From NCBI RefSeq assembly GCF_016808335.1, contig NC_053148.1:48438930-48502929 (forward strand): DNA of 64,000 nucleotides, written 5' to 3'. Positions 1 through 12,134 of the stretch are shown piece by piece. The number at the start of each line of letters is the position of its first letter. Positions within the stretch are counted from its first letter, which is position 1. This DNA is from Panicum virgatum (lineage: Eukaryota > Streptophyta > Magnoliopsida > Poales > Poaceae). A program made the translations under genes and the position numbers. The notes under the pieces are model-generated. The model saw only the letters and a list, made by a program, of their open reading frames with translations. It made no database searches and was not told the origin of the DNA.

Positions 1-1484
1 TCTTCAAAGTAACTTGGAAAATTAATGAAGCCAAAAAAAACTAAGGAGCATTTTATTCTTCTCTTTTTTTTCTTATCTTTTCTTGTTTTTTTATTTTTTC
101 TCTTTCTTTCTTTTTTTTCTTTCTTTTTACTCCTTAGAACTTTTGATAACATAGAATACTTACACAGTCATCCCCCCATGCTTGAACAAATGCTCGTCCT
201 CGAGTATGAATAGTGGGAGAACCAACTAGCTAGGGTAAGTATCTCAAATTCACCTTATTCTTCGTAGAACCTCTTGAATCTCCGGGGAGCCTTGTCTCCC
301 AAAACTTTTCTTTATATGGTGCCCTTGATTCTTTTGATTCCGTCGAAATGATAATCCATACTCAAATTGTGTTGTGGTCAAGGAGATAATCACAAAAATA
401 TATTTTTGGTTTAGGGTGGATATCCAGCGAGGTTTGCAAAATTTCCGAAGTAGAAACTCATAATGCATGGATAAATAGGCTAGCAAAAATGGAATGACCA
501 GCTTCTTAGTCTCGTACCAAAGAAATCAATCTTAATCCAACTCATTAAAATATAAGTTTGCAATCTAAAGGTTTCATCATAAAAAAATATGTATGTATAA
601 GCTTTGGTAGGTAGAACTTTGCAAGAGATTCACAAATGTAGATAGCATAGGAATTAAGTTTTCAAATTAAACAACACAAGGTGTAAGGTCATCGGTAGAC
701 TTAAATCGAAGAGCAACATAGAATATGTGGGTTTAGAATTTAGTCATTTAACCTCCACAAATAAAAGAGCCCCTATTTAATCATTTTAATTCCATTTAAT
801 TGAGAGCAAATGGTCAAGTCATATACAACATAGCGTAGGTAAAACAAAGCAGCAACTTTAATCACTTTTCCATAAGCAAGAGCATATAAGAATATCATCG
901 TGGTGAGCTCAAGGTGATGGTGGTTATCATTCATTGAAAACAAAAATAAATCTAGGTCGTACTCCTAGTAGCCATGGTATTATACGGAGAGATATACAAA
1001 GGTTGCATCTTTGGTTGAAGGCATATATGTACAAGCATTTAGAAAAAAAAGAGAGTTGAGGAAGAATTACCGTCCTTCTCGATGCTCGTAATGAAGTGTA
1101 GTGCGGCCTCCTCCATACTTAAGCATTGTGCTAAGCATGGAAGAAGAATCATGAGCATCTTGTGGCAACCGTGATTATATTACTCCATGAGATCTTTCTT
1201 CCTTGTCCACAAAATCCTCCCCCATGCTTAGCATGATGCTAGGCGTGGAAGGAGAAGATGGACCATCTTGTAATTCTTGAAGTTCTTCCCTTATGTGTAT
1301 GAATATCATCTTCAATATGTCTTCACCTTTGTTGCCTTAATTTTCTTCAACTTCTTCTTGTACTAAGTCATGGTCCCAACCTTTGCTTCTCATCGTCGTC
1401 GGCTCCTTCAATTTCTCGTTGTCCCATTGCTGCCTCATCTTCATGAATTTTTCTTTCAATTTCCAGAACAGAACATATACTGAA

Positions 1485-4400
1485 ACATTGCTCCATTGCG
1501 AAGTGAACGAATTTTTCTTTCCAACGAGTATTCATTCGCCCAAAATTGATTCCGAACAAGAGAGTTATGTCCATTTTATCCCAGCGCTGCAATCTGTTCC
1601 GAATTTCAGAACGTGCAGCGTCCAAAGTTTTTGCCATATCTCCTTGTACGGGTCTTCAAATTCATTGATCTTGGATGCGTTGGAATGGTAATTTCATGGA
1701 GCTTCTGAATATCAACTTTTTCTTCCTTGTATGTCTCTGTCCATGCGCAAAATTTGATGAAAACAGCGAGTCTTGCTCTCGAACTTTGGAGATGTTGATG
1801 AATTTGATTTATTCTTTGATCACGAATTCATGGGAACGCTTTGTCATGCCTGCAAAACAATTCAAGTGCACAGTCTACCCCCAAGGTGACGGTCGGGAGT
1901 AGAAACAAATGCCAACAAACCCACCATTCCTAATATCTCAATTTGTGGCATAGCTAGCTTAGCGAAACTAGTGAGTGTACGTGTGTGCTAGTGTAAATGC
2001 AAATGAGAGGAAGGTATATAAACAAAAACAACATTTACACCTAGTTCTAAACACCATGTTTACAACTAGGTTGCCGAACTTCTCCATAGCCAAAAAGACT
2101 TATTTAACCAAGGTCAAAACACCATGTCTATCCCAAGATCAATAGGCCTTCATAGCACAAGAAAAAATAAAGCGCATTGCAAAGCTTATAAACCAACCAA
2201 ATGCAACCTCATAGCTTGGTAACTAAATGATGATGGTCTTCAATCATATCTAAACACCATGTTTACACAAGATTGCAAAAGATAAATGCTATCATGATTA
2301 GCACTACATAGATAGGAAAGCATACATCAATAAGATTGAGACCAAGCTAGCAAAATGAGTGCATGAACAATGGAATGGATGCAAAGTGAAAATGCAAAGT
2401 TAGCAAAAACAGGTGTTAGCAAGGTTGAAAGGATCTTTCGATGTCATTCCGCAACTAGCTTATTCAAAAACAATTGCTAAGTGTGACAAAAAGCCTTCGC
2501 GACACTTCATAAGAAGTGAGGCTTTTGTCAATGAAAAGGTTATTTATCGAAAAAGGATCAAGCAACCGAGCTAACAAGGTTTTAGAAGTAGGTTTAAGGG
2601 TTTCCTATATTTTTGGCTTAAAACAAAAAATTTGAAGAGAGAGTGTTGGGTATAGAAATTCTATCTAAGGTGGTTTAAAAAAATAGAGATAAACAAAAGT
2701 TAGATTTTTTTGAATGAAAAACATACCCTATGGTTTTGGGATTGCTCTATGAGTGATTTTCCTAAGGGTTTTAGGATCTCAAAATCGAGGCTAGTCAATG
2801 TTTTTTTTAGAAAAAAGTTTTTTTTATGCAACATGCAATGCAATGCAAGGGTGAGATGAACAACATGTTATGCAATTCAACACGGGGTGGGTGAACAAAA
2901 TGATATGGCATGATGAGGTGGTCTAAAACAAAACAAAAAGTTAGCCTAAGTTAACTAGCCACAAGTTTAGAATCAAAGGGTGGTGCAATGCTTCATAAAT
3001 CTCTCTAAAAAGACACAAAGAAAAAGACTGAAAACACTAATAGGCACACAAAAAGGTCTACAAGTTTACCAAGATCAAATAACAAAGTGCTCCCTCAATA
3101 ACATTTAGAATGAACAACATGAAGTTGTGGTTTTTGTTAGAGCAATGGTACAATGTTACTTGATATTCCGATTAAAGAGTGCAATGTAGACGGTCATATT
3201 AATATATAAAAGATCGGGTTGCCTCCGGCAAAGCACTTCTTTTAAAGTCATAGAGCTCGACTTTTTCACATACCTTCTAATTGATGCGAAGCCATGGTCC
3301 TTCATGCGAGAAACCGAAGTGTCCATGCAGCTTGATGTCGCCTCTTATAATCCATCGTGGTTTGCTTGCAACATCTTCATTTGTCGAAAGTCGACCGCTT
3401 GTGCCTTCATTTGCCAATGTCATTGGGGTTCTTCCTCTGCTCCAAGCCTCTGAATTTTATCATGTACACTTGATGAAAGCATCGCCCAAGCTCCCCTTCA
3501 TTGTTGTCATCGTCATCTTCTCTATCTTGTTCTCATCGCGTTGCTCCTGCCTATTCTTCATGGAATCTCTCATGTATACTCAACAGAATATATACCAAAA
3601 TATAGATCTATTGAAATGTTTATGAAATTAACTTTCCAACGAGTGGTCATTCATCTTAAACCGAGTCCAAACGAGAGAGTTATGACCGTTTTACTTTAGT
3701 GCTGTGTGCTGTCCAGAAAATTTCAGAGTGCACGACCTTCGATGTTTTGGCCATAACTTCTTGTAGGAAATTTCGATCGACTTCATTCTTGATCCGTTGG
3801 AACTGGAACTTTATGGGGCTTTTGAATATCCAAAAATATCCTCTATTTGCTTTTGAGGTCTAGCTGGACATTGATGAGAATAATATCTTCTTGTGAATTC
3901 ATCCGAAGATGTCAATAATCTCGATCATGTGGTCTTTGGAGCACAGTGTCGTGTGTCCCTAGGTTTCAAGGTCATCACCATTGATTACCAGAAAATATTA
4001 CGGCTTCAATAATGTGTCTTCTCCGTTGTTCTTGCTTTACCCAAGGTGTCGGGATTAGAAGATGCTCATGTGCTTCGTGTTGATGATCCGAACGGTTTCC
4101 TTCCTTGATAGCATCACTCGATTAGAAGTATATCGAGCATCCCACTAGAGAAGATAGGTGGTGTCGTGGTTCTTCTAATCTTGTTGCCTCCAGCTTTGGT
4201 TAACTTCAAATCATCATCTTTTGTGTACACAGCCTTCCAATCATCCTTCGACATCATCATCACCTTCTTCATCGGTTGCTACTGCCTCTGTCCTCGTTGA
4301 ATTCCCCTTCATCCAGTGCAGAGAATGTACCAAACTTCTACTCCATTGAAAGGTGCATCAAATTATCTTTCCAACAAGTGGTTATTCGCCCCAATTGAAC

Positions 4401-4570
4401 TCCGGATAAAGAAGTTATGCTTGTTTTATTACGGCGCTGCAATCTGTCCACAGGGATTTCAGAACGCGCAGCGTTGAAAGATTTTATCATAACTCTTCAC
4501 ATCGATCTCCAAAACTGATGGTTCTTGATCCGTTGGAAAGAAGACTTGATGGAGCTTCAAAATAATCTAT
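1485..4570. repeat. Three dispersed internal repeats in the LARD-like element
   Basis: About 190 bp recur as diverged copies near 1485-1690, 3625-3815 and 4360-4560. Each copy has the order: a TTTCCAAC(G/A)AGT core, a GAGTTATG-type core about 45 bp later, GCGCTGCAATCTGT or a variant, TTTCAGAacG(T/C)GCA, a GCCATA(A)CT or GTCATA stretch, and then a GTTGGAA box. The LTR has a looser relative near 6160-6370. The copies do not encode a conserved protein in one frame. Confidence 0.6.
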
Positions 4571-5087
4571 TAATTGCTCATGGTACTTCTCTGATCTTGG
4601 ATGAAAAACTTATCACAACAGTAACACTTCATAGATGATGATGATCGCATGATTTTTTTCGCGGGCATGCTTCATACCTATTGCTTGAACAAACATTTCT
4701 TCCCAAAAACATCAGTCTTTAAAATCAATTGACACGGCGGCGTACCTTATTTATCATCTTTTGCTTTGGGGAGTGGGGACTCGATAGCGGATGCTGGGCC
4801 ACTAATAAAAGTTAGCACCTACCACTAAAGAGCGAATCTTGATGTTGTTGCCGTCATGTCGATGTGGACGTTGTCGATGTTCCATATCGAGGTTCCTTGA
4901 TCATCTTGTTGCCGATTGTTGAAATTTGTCGAAGTGGATTATGGACTTCTCGAAGTCCAAGTTTGGTGTCTAACTTTTTCCACATGCTTTCAAGGACACA
5001 AACAAGAAAATAAGGGTATATGCAATAATAAAAATTAGGATTAGTCCAAAAAAACTAGATAGATCGCCCTAGGGTTCGAGTTGCCGA

Positions 5088-5105
5088 TCCCCGACAACGG
5101 CGCCA
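5088..5105 (-). other. Primer binding site of the LARD-like element
   Basis: Read on the minus strand this is TGGCGCCGTTGTCGGGGA, the type of tRNA-primed PBS found in many grass Ty3-class elements. It lies about a dozen bases inside the LTR edge at 5117. It fixes the element's orientation as minus. Confidence 0.75.
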
Positions 5106-5116
5106 GAAAAGCTGGT

Positions 5117-7017
5117 TGACGCTTCTTAAAGCGCCAATTTACGTACCGTAAGCGCACGGATCGTGGTAGCTTTTCCCTTAGAGTACTCCCCCAAGGTTTA
5201 TCATCCGTGGATCGGAAGCGAACCGACTAGGGTTTACCATCTAATCTATCAAACCTATCCTAAACATAAAGCGAAGATTGCATATAAATTGAATACTTGA
5301 TAGATATGAATGAAGCATAAGTGTTCATCACACCCACAACCGTAGATGAGATAACACAACCAAGGAGCTAGGGCCTATCGTCTCTAGGTACGGTTCTAGT
5401 GAAAAAGGTGATCAAAGCATAGGTTGCATCTCAACTAAAGGTACACGAAATCATCTCTCAGAAAGGCAGGTCGCAAGCGGCCTACTTTCCCAAGGTCACC
5501 GGTGCGAGGTGCGTGTCGACGCCTAAGGTTTCCCAAAGCTTTACCCCAGACTCCCATGGTACTCGCCATCGATCCTATTCCACATCATGTCGTCGCTAGA
5601 ACTTTTCCCTTCACCATGCTGTCACCACACCAGGGTAATCAACCACTAGCTAAAACATGCTACCTCAACGTATCCGCAAGATGTAGACTAATTACCACGA
5701 ATAGATCTAATCTTACTATGAACATATGGATGCATTACATATGAGAAAGAAAGCATGCATTGAAGTAGACCAAAGTCGAGACAACTAGAATAAAGAGTAG
5801 ATTGATATCACCATCGTGTGTGTACATACCCCGACGAATGTTGGGGATGACTCTCGAACCCCACCGTGGTACAACCTCGCAGGGAGGCCATGGCGGCTAG
5901 GGGTGGCCTAAGCCATCTCCAAGGTACCCTCGAAGACTTGCGGCGGCCGTCGTCTCCCTCCGGTCTTAGCCCTAGGTTTTCGTCGAGTTCTTGGTGGATT
6001 GGATTCCCCCTTGGGCGCCTAGGGGGTTGTATTTATGCCCTTGGGGAGCCTTGGGGCGTGTTCCACCTTGCCTTGCACGAGATCTTCCTTGGGAGAGAAG
6101 CAACCTTGGTTTCCATAAAATCAGCCTCGTCCAGATTTTCCTGTTTCGCAGCCCTTCCTTGCCGATGTCATATCTCCTATGTACGGACTCTAAATAATGC
6201 AAATTCGGTGTCCAGATTGTGTGACACGAAATTATCTCCAACTTTGGTATTCATTGCTTTCCTTGGAAACGAAGATAAGATCCCCAAAACAGCCTCGGAA
6301 GAAAATCTGTCTGATTTCGGATTTGTCTGCGCAGCAGGTATTTCGGGGGCCATATCTCCTAGCTCCTTGACCCGAATTGGGCCTTCCATATGTCCAAATC
6401 GAATATCTCATCGAGGCCCACAACTTTGGTATTCGACCTTTTTCCATTAGAGGCCGTTTAAGTCTCTGAATCTGCACCGAAAGATCATGCTGTTTGCGCG
6501 AATATCTCTCGGGCTGAGTTGATCTCATGGGTAAACCTCCAAATCTCAAGTCCATCTTCCTCCATGTGGCTTTTCTCGACATTTTGACTTTCTTCACCTT
6601 TACATGTGGGCTTTAGATGTCATTATCTCCGCGATTTAGATAGGGGTGCTTGTCGTCCAAGCTCCAGCATCTTCTGTTTAAGTCCCCAGAGTTTTACGGA
6701 TTCGTGTTTTGGTCCTTGGGCTCCATTGGAAGGTGGATGTGCATGAATGGGCTTCGAATCAACATGGGGTTTGGTCCTTTCTTTGGGCTTTGGCCTTCGT
6801 CTTTCTCCGTGTTAGCGCTCGATCACGGGCCTCATCATTTCATGCTCCAAAATAGGCCAAAAACCTGCAAAAACGAAGTTCCTCCAAAATATATGTGCAA
6901 ATATGAAAATGACCAATAATTAGGCCGGGGTTAGAACGGTTAGTGATTTTGATATTTAATTCATGCCATTGTCAAGGATAAACAAGGGATAAAATGGGTA
7001 CTTAAGGAGCGCCAACA
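5117..7017 (-). repeat. Full-length LTR (about 1.9 kb) shared by two tandem LARD-like units
   Basis: On the minus strand the LTR starts TGTTGGCGCTCC and ends in CA just before the PBS. A polypurine tract (minus GCATGGGGGGAA, plus-strand 7018-7029) abuts its other edge, so this one LTR has an internal 3' end on its right and an internal 5' end on its left. That is the signature of a tandem LTR-internal-LTR-internal array made by recombination. The part 6287-7017 is repeated at 8466-9197. The exact left edge is uncertain by about 4 bp because TG also occurs at 5113. Confidence 0.75.
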
Positions 7018-8465
7018 TTCCCCCCATGCTTAAACCTTGCTCGTCCTCGAGTAAGTCCAGGAGCTTTGCTTATAAAGAAATCAGCGTTGCTCCTCAATAT
7101 CCTCTCTGCACTTAGTCATACATAACAAGACATATTGTTCTCTCAAGTATTTAGCATTTAAGTTCATGTTGTGACCGGCTACTTTTTCATTATGGAACAT
7201 AGACTAGCAATTAAAGAACAAGCCACAATAATAGATAAATGCAATGCTCTCAAACTTAAGCGAACTTCAAACCTTTACCTTGTTTCATTGTGAAGAGTTT
7301 TCAAAAGAATGCATATCAAATATAAGTGAGGTTCTCTTGCAAAAGATCATGGAAATACTCATCTCATCAAGTCTCTCAAGCCTACATTAGATTGTCTTCA
7401 ACCTATTCTACTAATATATAATAGTGGAAGACTTATGTGGAGCTTGGTAGGTAAAAACAATCCTAGCAAAATATTATATCTGAAATATTGTCAAACTAAG
7501 AGAGAGATCTAATGGAATTACCGAGACTAGTCAAAAAGGCCATTGGAAAATAATGTTGGATAGGGAGAAAGATGAAACACACACATTTAGATAGGTGGAC
7601 ATATGCAAGTGGCAAATAGATGATCCCGAGATACAAATGAAGTTCTCGTTATCGGATTGCACATGGTTGGAAGATTTGAGTATGGAATAGTTCTTCAAAG
7701 TAACTTAGAAAATTAATGAAGCCAAAAAAAACTAAGGAGCATTTTATTCTTCTCTTTTTTTCTTATCTTTTCTCGTTTTTTTATTTTTTCTCTTTCTTTC
7801 TCTTTTTTTCCTTTCTTTTTACTCCTTAGAACTTTTGATAACATAAAATACTTACATAGTCATCCTCCCATGCTTGAACGAATGCTCGTCCTCGAGTATG
7901 AATAGTAGGAGAACCAACTAGCTAGGGTAAGTATCTCAAATTCACCTTCTTCTTCGTAGAACCTCTTGAATCTCCGGGGAGCCTTGTCTCCCAAAACTTT
8001 TCTTTATATGGTGCCCTTGATTCTTTTGATTCCGTCGAAATGATAATCCATACTCAAATTGGGTTGAGGTCAAGGAGGTAATCACAAAAAGATATTTTTG
8101 GTTTAGGGTGGATATCCAGCGAGGTTTGCAAAATTTCCGAAGTAGAAACTCACAATGCATGGATAAATATGCTACCAAAAACGGAATGACCAGCTTCTTA
8201 GTCTCGTACCAAAGAAATCAATCTTAATCCAACTCATCAAAATATAAGTTTGCAATCTAAATGTTTCATCATGAAAGAATATGTATGTATAGGCTTTGGT
8301 AGGTAGAACTTTGCAAGAGATTCACAAATGTAGATAGCATAGGAATTAAGTTTTCAAATTAAACAACACAAGGTGTAAGGTCATCGGTAGACTTAAATCG
8401 AAGAGCAACATAGAATATGTGGGTTTAGAATTTAGTCATTTAACCTCCACAAATAAAAGAGCCCC
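7018..8465 (-). mobile_element. Second, internally deleted internal region of the LARD-like element
   Basis: This piece starts with the polypurine tract next to the LTR and carries the 3' part of the internal domain. Bases 7692-8465 duplicate 1-776 at high identity. At 8465 it stops abruptly and LTR sequence follows, so the rest of the internal region and part of the LTR are missing from this unit. Small open frames here are not conserved with any family I recognise. Confidence 0.7.
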
Positions 8466-9197
8466 AACCCAGCCTCGGAAGAAAATATGTCTGATTTCGG
8501 ACTTGTCTGCGCAGTAAGTATTTCGGGGGCCATATCTCCTAGCTCCTTGACCCGAATTGGGCCTACCATATATCCAAATCGAAGCTCTCATCGAGCCCCA
8601 CAACTTTGGTATTCAACTTTTTTCCATTAGAGGCCGTTTAAGTCTCTGAATCTGCACCGAAAGATCATGCTGTTTGCGCGAATATCTCTCGGGCTGAGTT
8701 GATCTCATGGGTAAACCTCCAAATCTCAAGCCCATCTTCCTCCATGTGGCTTTTCTCGACATTTTGACTTTCTTCACCTTTACATGTGGGCTTTAGACGT
8801 CATTATCTCCGCGATTTAGATAGGGGTGCTTGTCGTCCAAGCTCTAGCATCTTCTGTTTAAGTCCCCAGAGTTTTACGGCTTCGTGCTTTGGTCCTTGGG
8901 CTCTCTTGGAAGGTGGATGTGCATGAATGAGCTTCGAATCAACATGAGGTTTGGTCCTTCCTTTGGGCTTTGGCCTTCGTCTTTCTCCGTGTTAGCGCTC
9001 GATCACGGGCCTCATCATTTTATGCTCCAAAATAGGCCAAAAACCTGCAAAAACGAAGTTCCTCCAAAATATATGTGCAAATGTGAAAATGACCAATAAT
9101 TAGGCCAGGGTTAGAACGGTTAATGATTTTGATATTGAATTCATGTCATTATCAAGGATAAACAAGGGATAAAACGGGTACTTAAGGAGCGCCAACA
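8466..9197 (-). repeat. Truncated LTR of the LARD-like element
   Basis: The sequence matches 6287-7017 with scattered substitutions and ends at the same terminal GCCAACA (9191-9197). Only about 730 of 1,900 LTR bases remain, and the lost part lies on the side joined to 8465. The right edge is a true element end. The target duplication cannot be checked because its partner lies outside the window. Confidence 0.75.
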
Positions 9198-11340
9198 TGG
9201 GCAGTCATTTATAGAGTAGGAATTTTATCGATACTAACTCATAAAAGAGCTGGGTGTGTTGCTTTTCTTTTATATTAGTACAGAAAAAGCATTTCTACAC
9301 AAAAATAATTCTCCAGGCTAGGGAATGTAAGTTCTAGTAATGATCTTTTAACTGAAGATTGTATTTCTTAATATGAGCTTGCTATAAAATTTTCAGAACT
9401 AAAAGAGCTATATAACATGCATGAAAAATAAGATATTAATTCATTGCATGGACCAAGATGAATTTCCACAGGATAAACTACTGATTTACCGAGGCTAAAA
9501 TTCTTCTAGCATGTTTCTAACCTCAAGTGGAAACTCCAACAAAAATATGAGATTTTTTCCAGGCATAAAAACTATTTTTCATTATTTATTATATTTCTCC
9601 CTACCATAAATTGGCGAGGTCAGTTAGTCCTGCCTAAAAAATTCTCTAAATTTTTCTATGGCATCTATAACACAAAATAGGGTCACTGTAAAAATTTCAG
9701 TCCAAAATACATAGTGTAGAATCTGTATTAAATAAATCACTTTATCCTAGACATAAATCAAGATTTAATTAAACCTATAGCTAAACATGTCTAATGATCA
9801 TGAAATTTTTACACTAACACTAGAATCACAGGTAAAATCTACCATAAAAATTTAATGGCATGACATGGCTCCAAACATTAGTTATTAAAAAGATATGAAC
9901 AACTAGCATTTATGCACTATTAAACATAAATCTATTTTTGCAGCAAACATTTCCAACTAAACCTTGTCATTGTATGGGTCTAGATTGTAGATATTTTTAT
10001 AAGGATTCCAAAAAGTATTTATTTGCTATATTAGGATTTTCTACGATTTTTAATTGAATTTGCAAACTCACTGTAAAAATTTGAAAACAAATCTAATATT
10101 ATGTTTAGGCCCCTGGATTTTGTAGAAAGGGGCTCAGAAAGATTTGGAACTCGCGAATAGGCCCCTGGCCGGAGAACAGAGTAGGGGCGGCGGTTCTCGG
10201 CCGGAATCCGGCGGATTCGCTCGCCGGCGGCGAGGGGAAACAGGGGAGGGGCACGAGGAGATCGGGGCGAACCTTCTGGTGGCTTTGGAGCTAGAGGGGG
10301 TGGTCGGACGGGGGCCGGCCATGGATCTCTGCTCCAGGCGGCGGCTGCGGGCGGCAGCGATAGTACGCCGGTGGCGCTAGGAGGCGGAGACCGGACTAGG
10401 GAGCTTCCCTGGGGCTAGGGGAACCCGTTCCCCATGTATGTTGGAGCCGAGACGGCCGGTGGTGGCGTGCCGGCGTGAGCAGGGAGGAGGCGGCGGCGAT
10501 GGGTGTCGGAGGCGGCGCTCCGGTGGGTCTGGGTGGCGAGGGCCGGGCCGAGGAGCTGCGGGACGTCGAGAAGAAGCTCGCTAGGGGTTTGTTTGGGGGC
10601 GAGGAAGAGCGGAGGAGGGGGCTCCGCGTGGAGGTGGCTCGACGGCGAGCAACGGCGGGCGGCGGCGTTGCTGAGCGACGGGGAGAAGGGGAGCTCGGCT
10701 CTGAGGTGCGATGTTGGAGAGGCGAAAACGAAATCGGCCTCGACGGATGGCTTAAGTGGCGACGAGAGCAGCGGCACGGTGACGCGTGGATGCGGATGCC
10801 GAGAAGCTGCGGCGGCGCGAGCAGAGGAGATGGAGGTGATAGTGAGGGCAATTTGGTAATTAAACTCAAGTTCAAAAATATTGTTTGCCTTTTAAGTTTT
10901 TCTCCTACTTCTTGGCCTCAAATTAAAAACTTGTAAATACCAAACTTGCTTAAAATTCCGAGATCTACAACTTTCATTTTAGGCACAAATTCATTTGAGG
11001 CTTCGTTTGAAAGATAAAATTTGAAACTTGAGTGCATTTGAAAATATCCTATATACTTTGAAATTCAAATTTTTCTCCCATTTTTGCGTGGCAACTCGAA
11101 AAACTTTGAACACAAAAGTTGTTCGCCATTTGAAAACCTACAACATTGGTTTTGGGCAAAAGTTCATTTGAACAACGATTTAAAATTTATTTTGAAATCC
11201 TCTTTGTTACAATTTGAAAGATAATTTAAATATTTCGAAACTGTAATTTGAAGAACTCATCATTTCATGTACAAAATTTTACTTTCTCATCCTAATCAGT
11301 TAATTTCTTCTGCTTAATATTTTAAAAACCTGTGCTGTCA
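9198..11340 (-). repeat. Probable LTR or solo LTR of another retrotransposon
   Basis: The stretch is AT-rich at both ends with a very GC-rich core at 10140-10850, a composition typical of long grass LTRs. Read on the minus strand its right edge begins TGACAGCACAGG. Open frames in the GC-rich core exist on both strands and look like compositional artefacts (Arg/Gly/Pro/Ala-rich, no domain). The left edge may simply be where the LARD-like element landed, so its true start is unknown. CAACG after 11340 and CAACA before 9198 differ at one base and are only weak support for a target duplication. Confidence 0.4.
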
Positions 11341-11559
11341 CAACGTAGGACACAATAGTGTAATCGGTATTTAAAACCTGAGATCATACGCAGGAGATAA
11401 ATTTTTTTTATGAACAACTTGCATTTTGAAAAAGCTCACGGTTATGCAATAAGTAGGTGGAGAAAAGGTGGGAGAGAGAGAGAGCAGTACGGTGGGAGGG
11501 GGTCGCACGTTTCACAAGAGCGCGACCCATCGCGCTAACTTGCTCCACCCAAAAAAGTT

Positions 11560-12110
11560 TCTACATATCTGTCACATCGAATTTTCAGACACATACATGG
11601 AGCATTAAATGTAGTTGAAAAAATAACTAATTACACAGTTTAACTGATTAGGATGAGATGAATCTTTTGAGCATAATTAGTCCATAATTAGACATTAATT
11701 GTCAAATAACAACGAAATGTGCTATAGTATAAAAAAACCCAAACTTTTTCACCAAATAAGCCCTCATTTAGATTGATGTTGTAAACTTTTTGAAAGTGGA
11801 TCTTTTTACATTTGAAGTATTAAAAATAGACTAATTACAAAACTAATTGCAGAACTCGTCTGTGAACTACGAGACGAATTTATTAAGAATAATTAATATG
11901 TCATTAGCGCATATTTACTGTAGCAGTTACTATATCAATTTAGTGTCTAATCATGGTCTAATTAGGCTCATTAGATTTGTCTCATAATTTACAAACAAAC
12001 TATGTAATTAGTTTTTTATTCCGTCTAGTTAATACTTCATACATGTAAGATTCTTATTCGATGTGATAGTTTTGTGATTTTGAATTTTGCATCTAGGGTA
12101 AACACCCGTT
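11560..12110. mobile_element. Two adjacent MITEs in front of the PPR gene
   Basis: The first (about 11560-11765) carries the block CACATCGAATTTTCAG ... GATGAATCTTTTGAGC ... CCATAATTAGACATTAAT, also found in the MITEs at 14345, 16290 and 46366. The second (about 11766-12110) starts CTCATTTAGATTGATG and ends CATCTAGGGTAAACACC, an imperfect terminal inverted repeat, and contains GAGACGAATTTATTAAG plus an inverted copy of that region. Both resemble Tourist-like elements of grasses; the superfamily is inferred. Between 11341 and 11560 I see only a short GAGAGA tract. Confidence 0.6.
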
Positions 12111-12134
12111 TTCGTCGGGCATGTATGTCAGTCT

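Larger units (their letters stand above)
1..5116 (-). mobile_element. Internal region of a non-coding (LARD-like) LTR retrotransposon
   Basis: This is the internal domain of a minus-strand LTR element whose far end lies beyond the left edge. It joins the LTR at 5117-7017 through a primer-binding-site sequence at 5088-5105. No frame longer than about 115 codons is open and I see no gag, protease, reverse transcriptase or integrase motif, so it fits a large retrotransposon derivative that depends on another element's proteins. Bases 1-776 match 7692-8465 almost perfectly, which shows they are the 3' internal part of the same family. Pyrimidine-rich low-complexity DNA lies at 60-130. The family name is not recognised. 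Confidence 0.75.

Noticed and set aside
10134..10936. Overlapping open frames of 60-160 codons on both strands
   Set aside because: They sit in the GC-rich core of an LTR-like repeat, are Arg/Gly/Pro/Ala-rich in all frames and have no domain or splice context.
9198..11340. Firm solo-LTR call with CAACA/CAACG duplication
   Set aside because: The left edge coincides exactly with the end of the LARD-like element, so it is more likely the insertion point than the true LTR edge.
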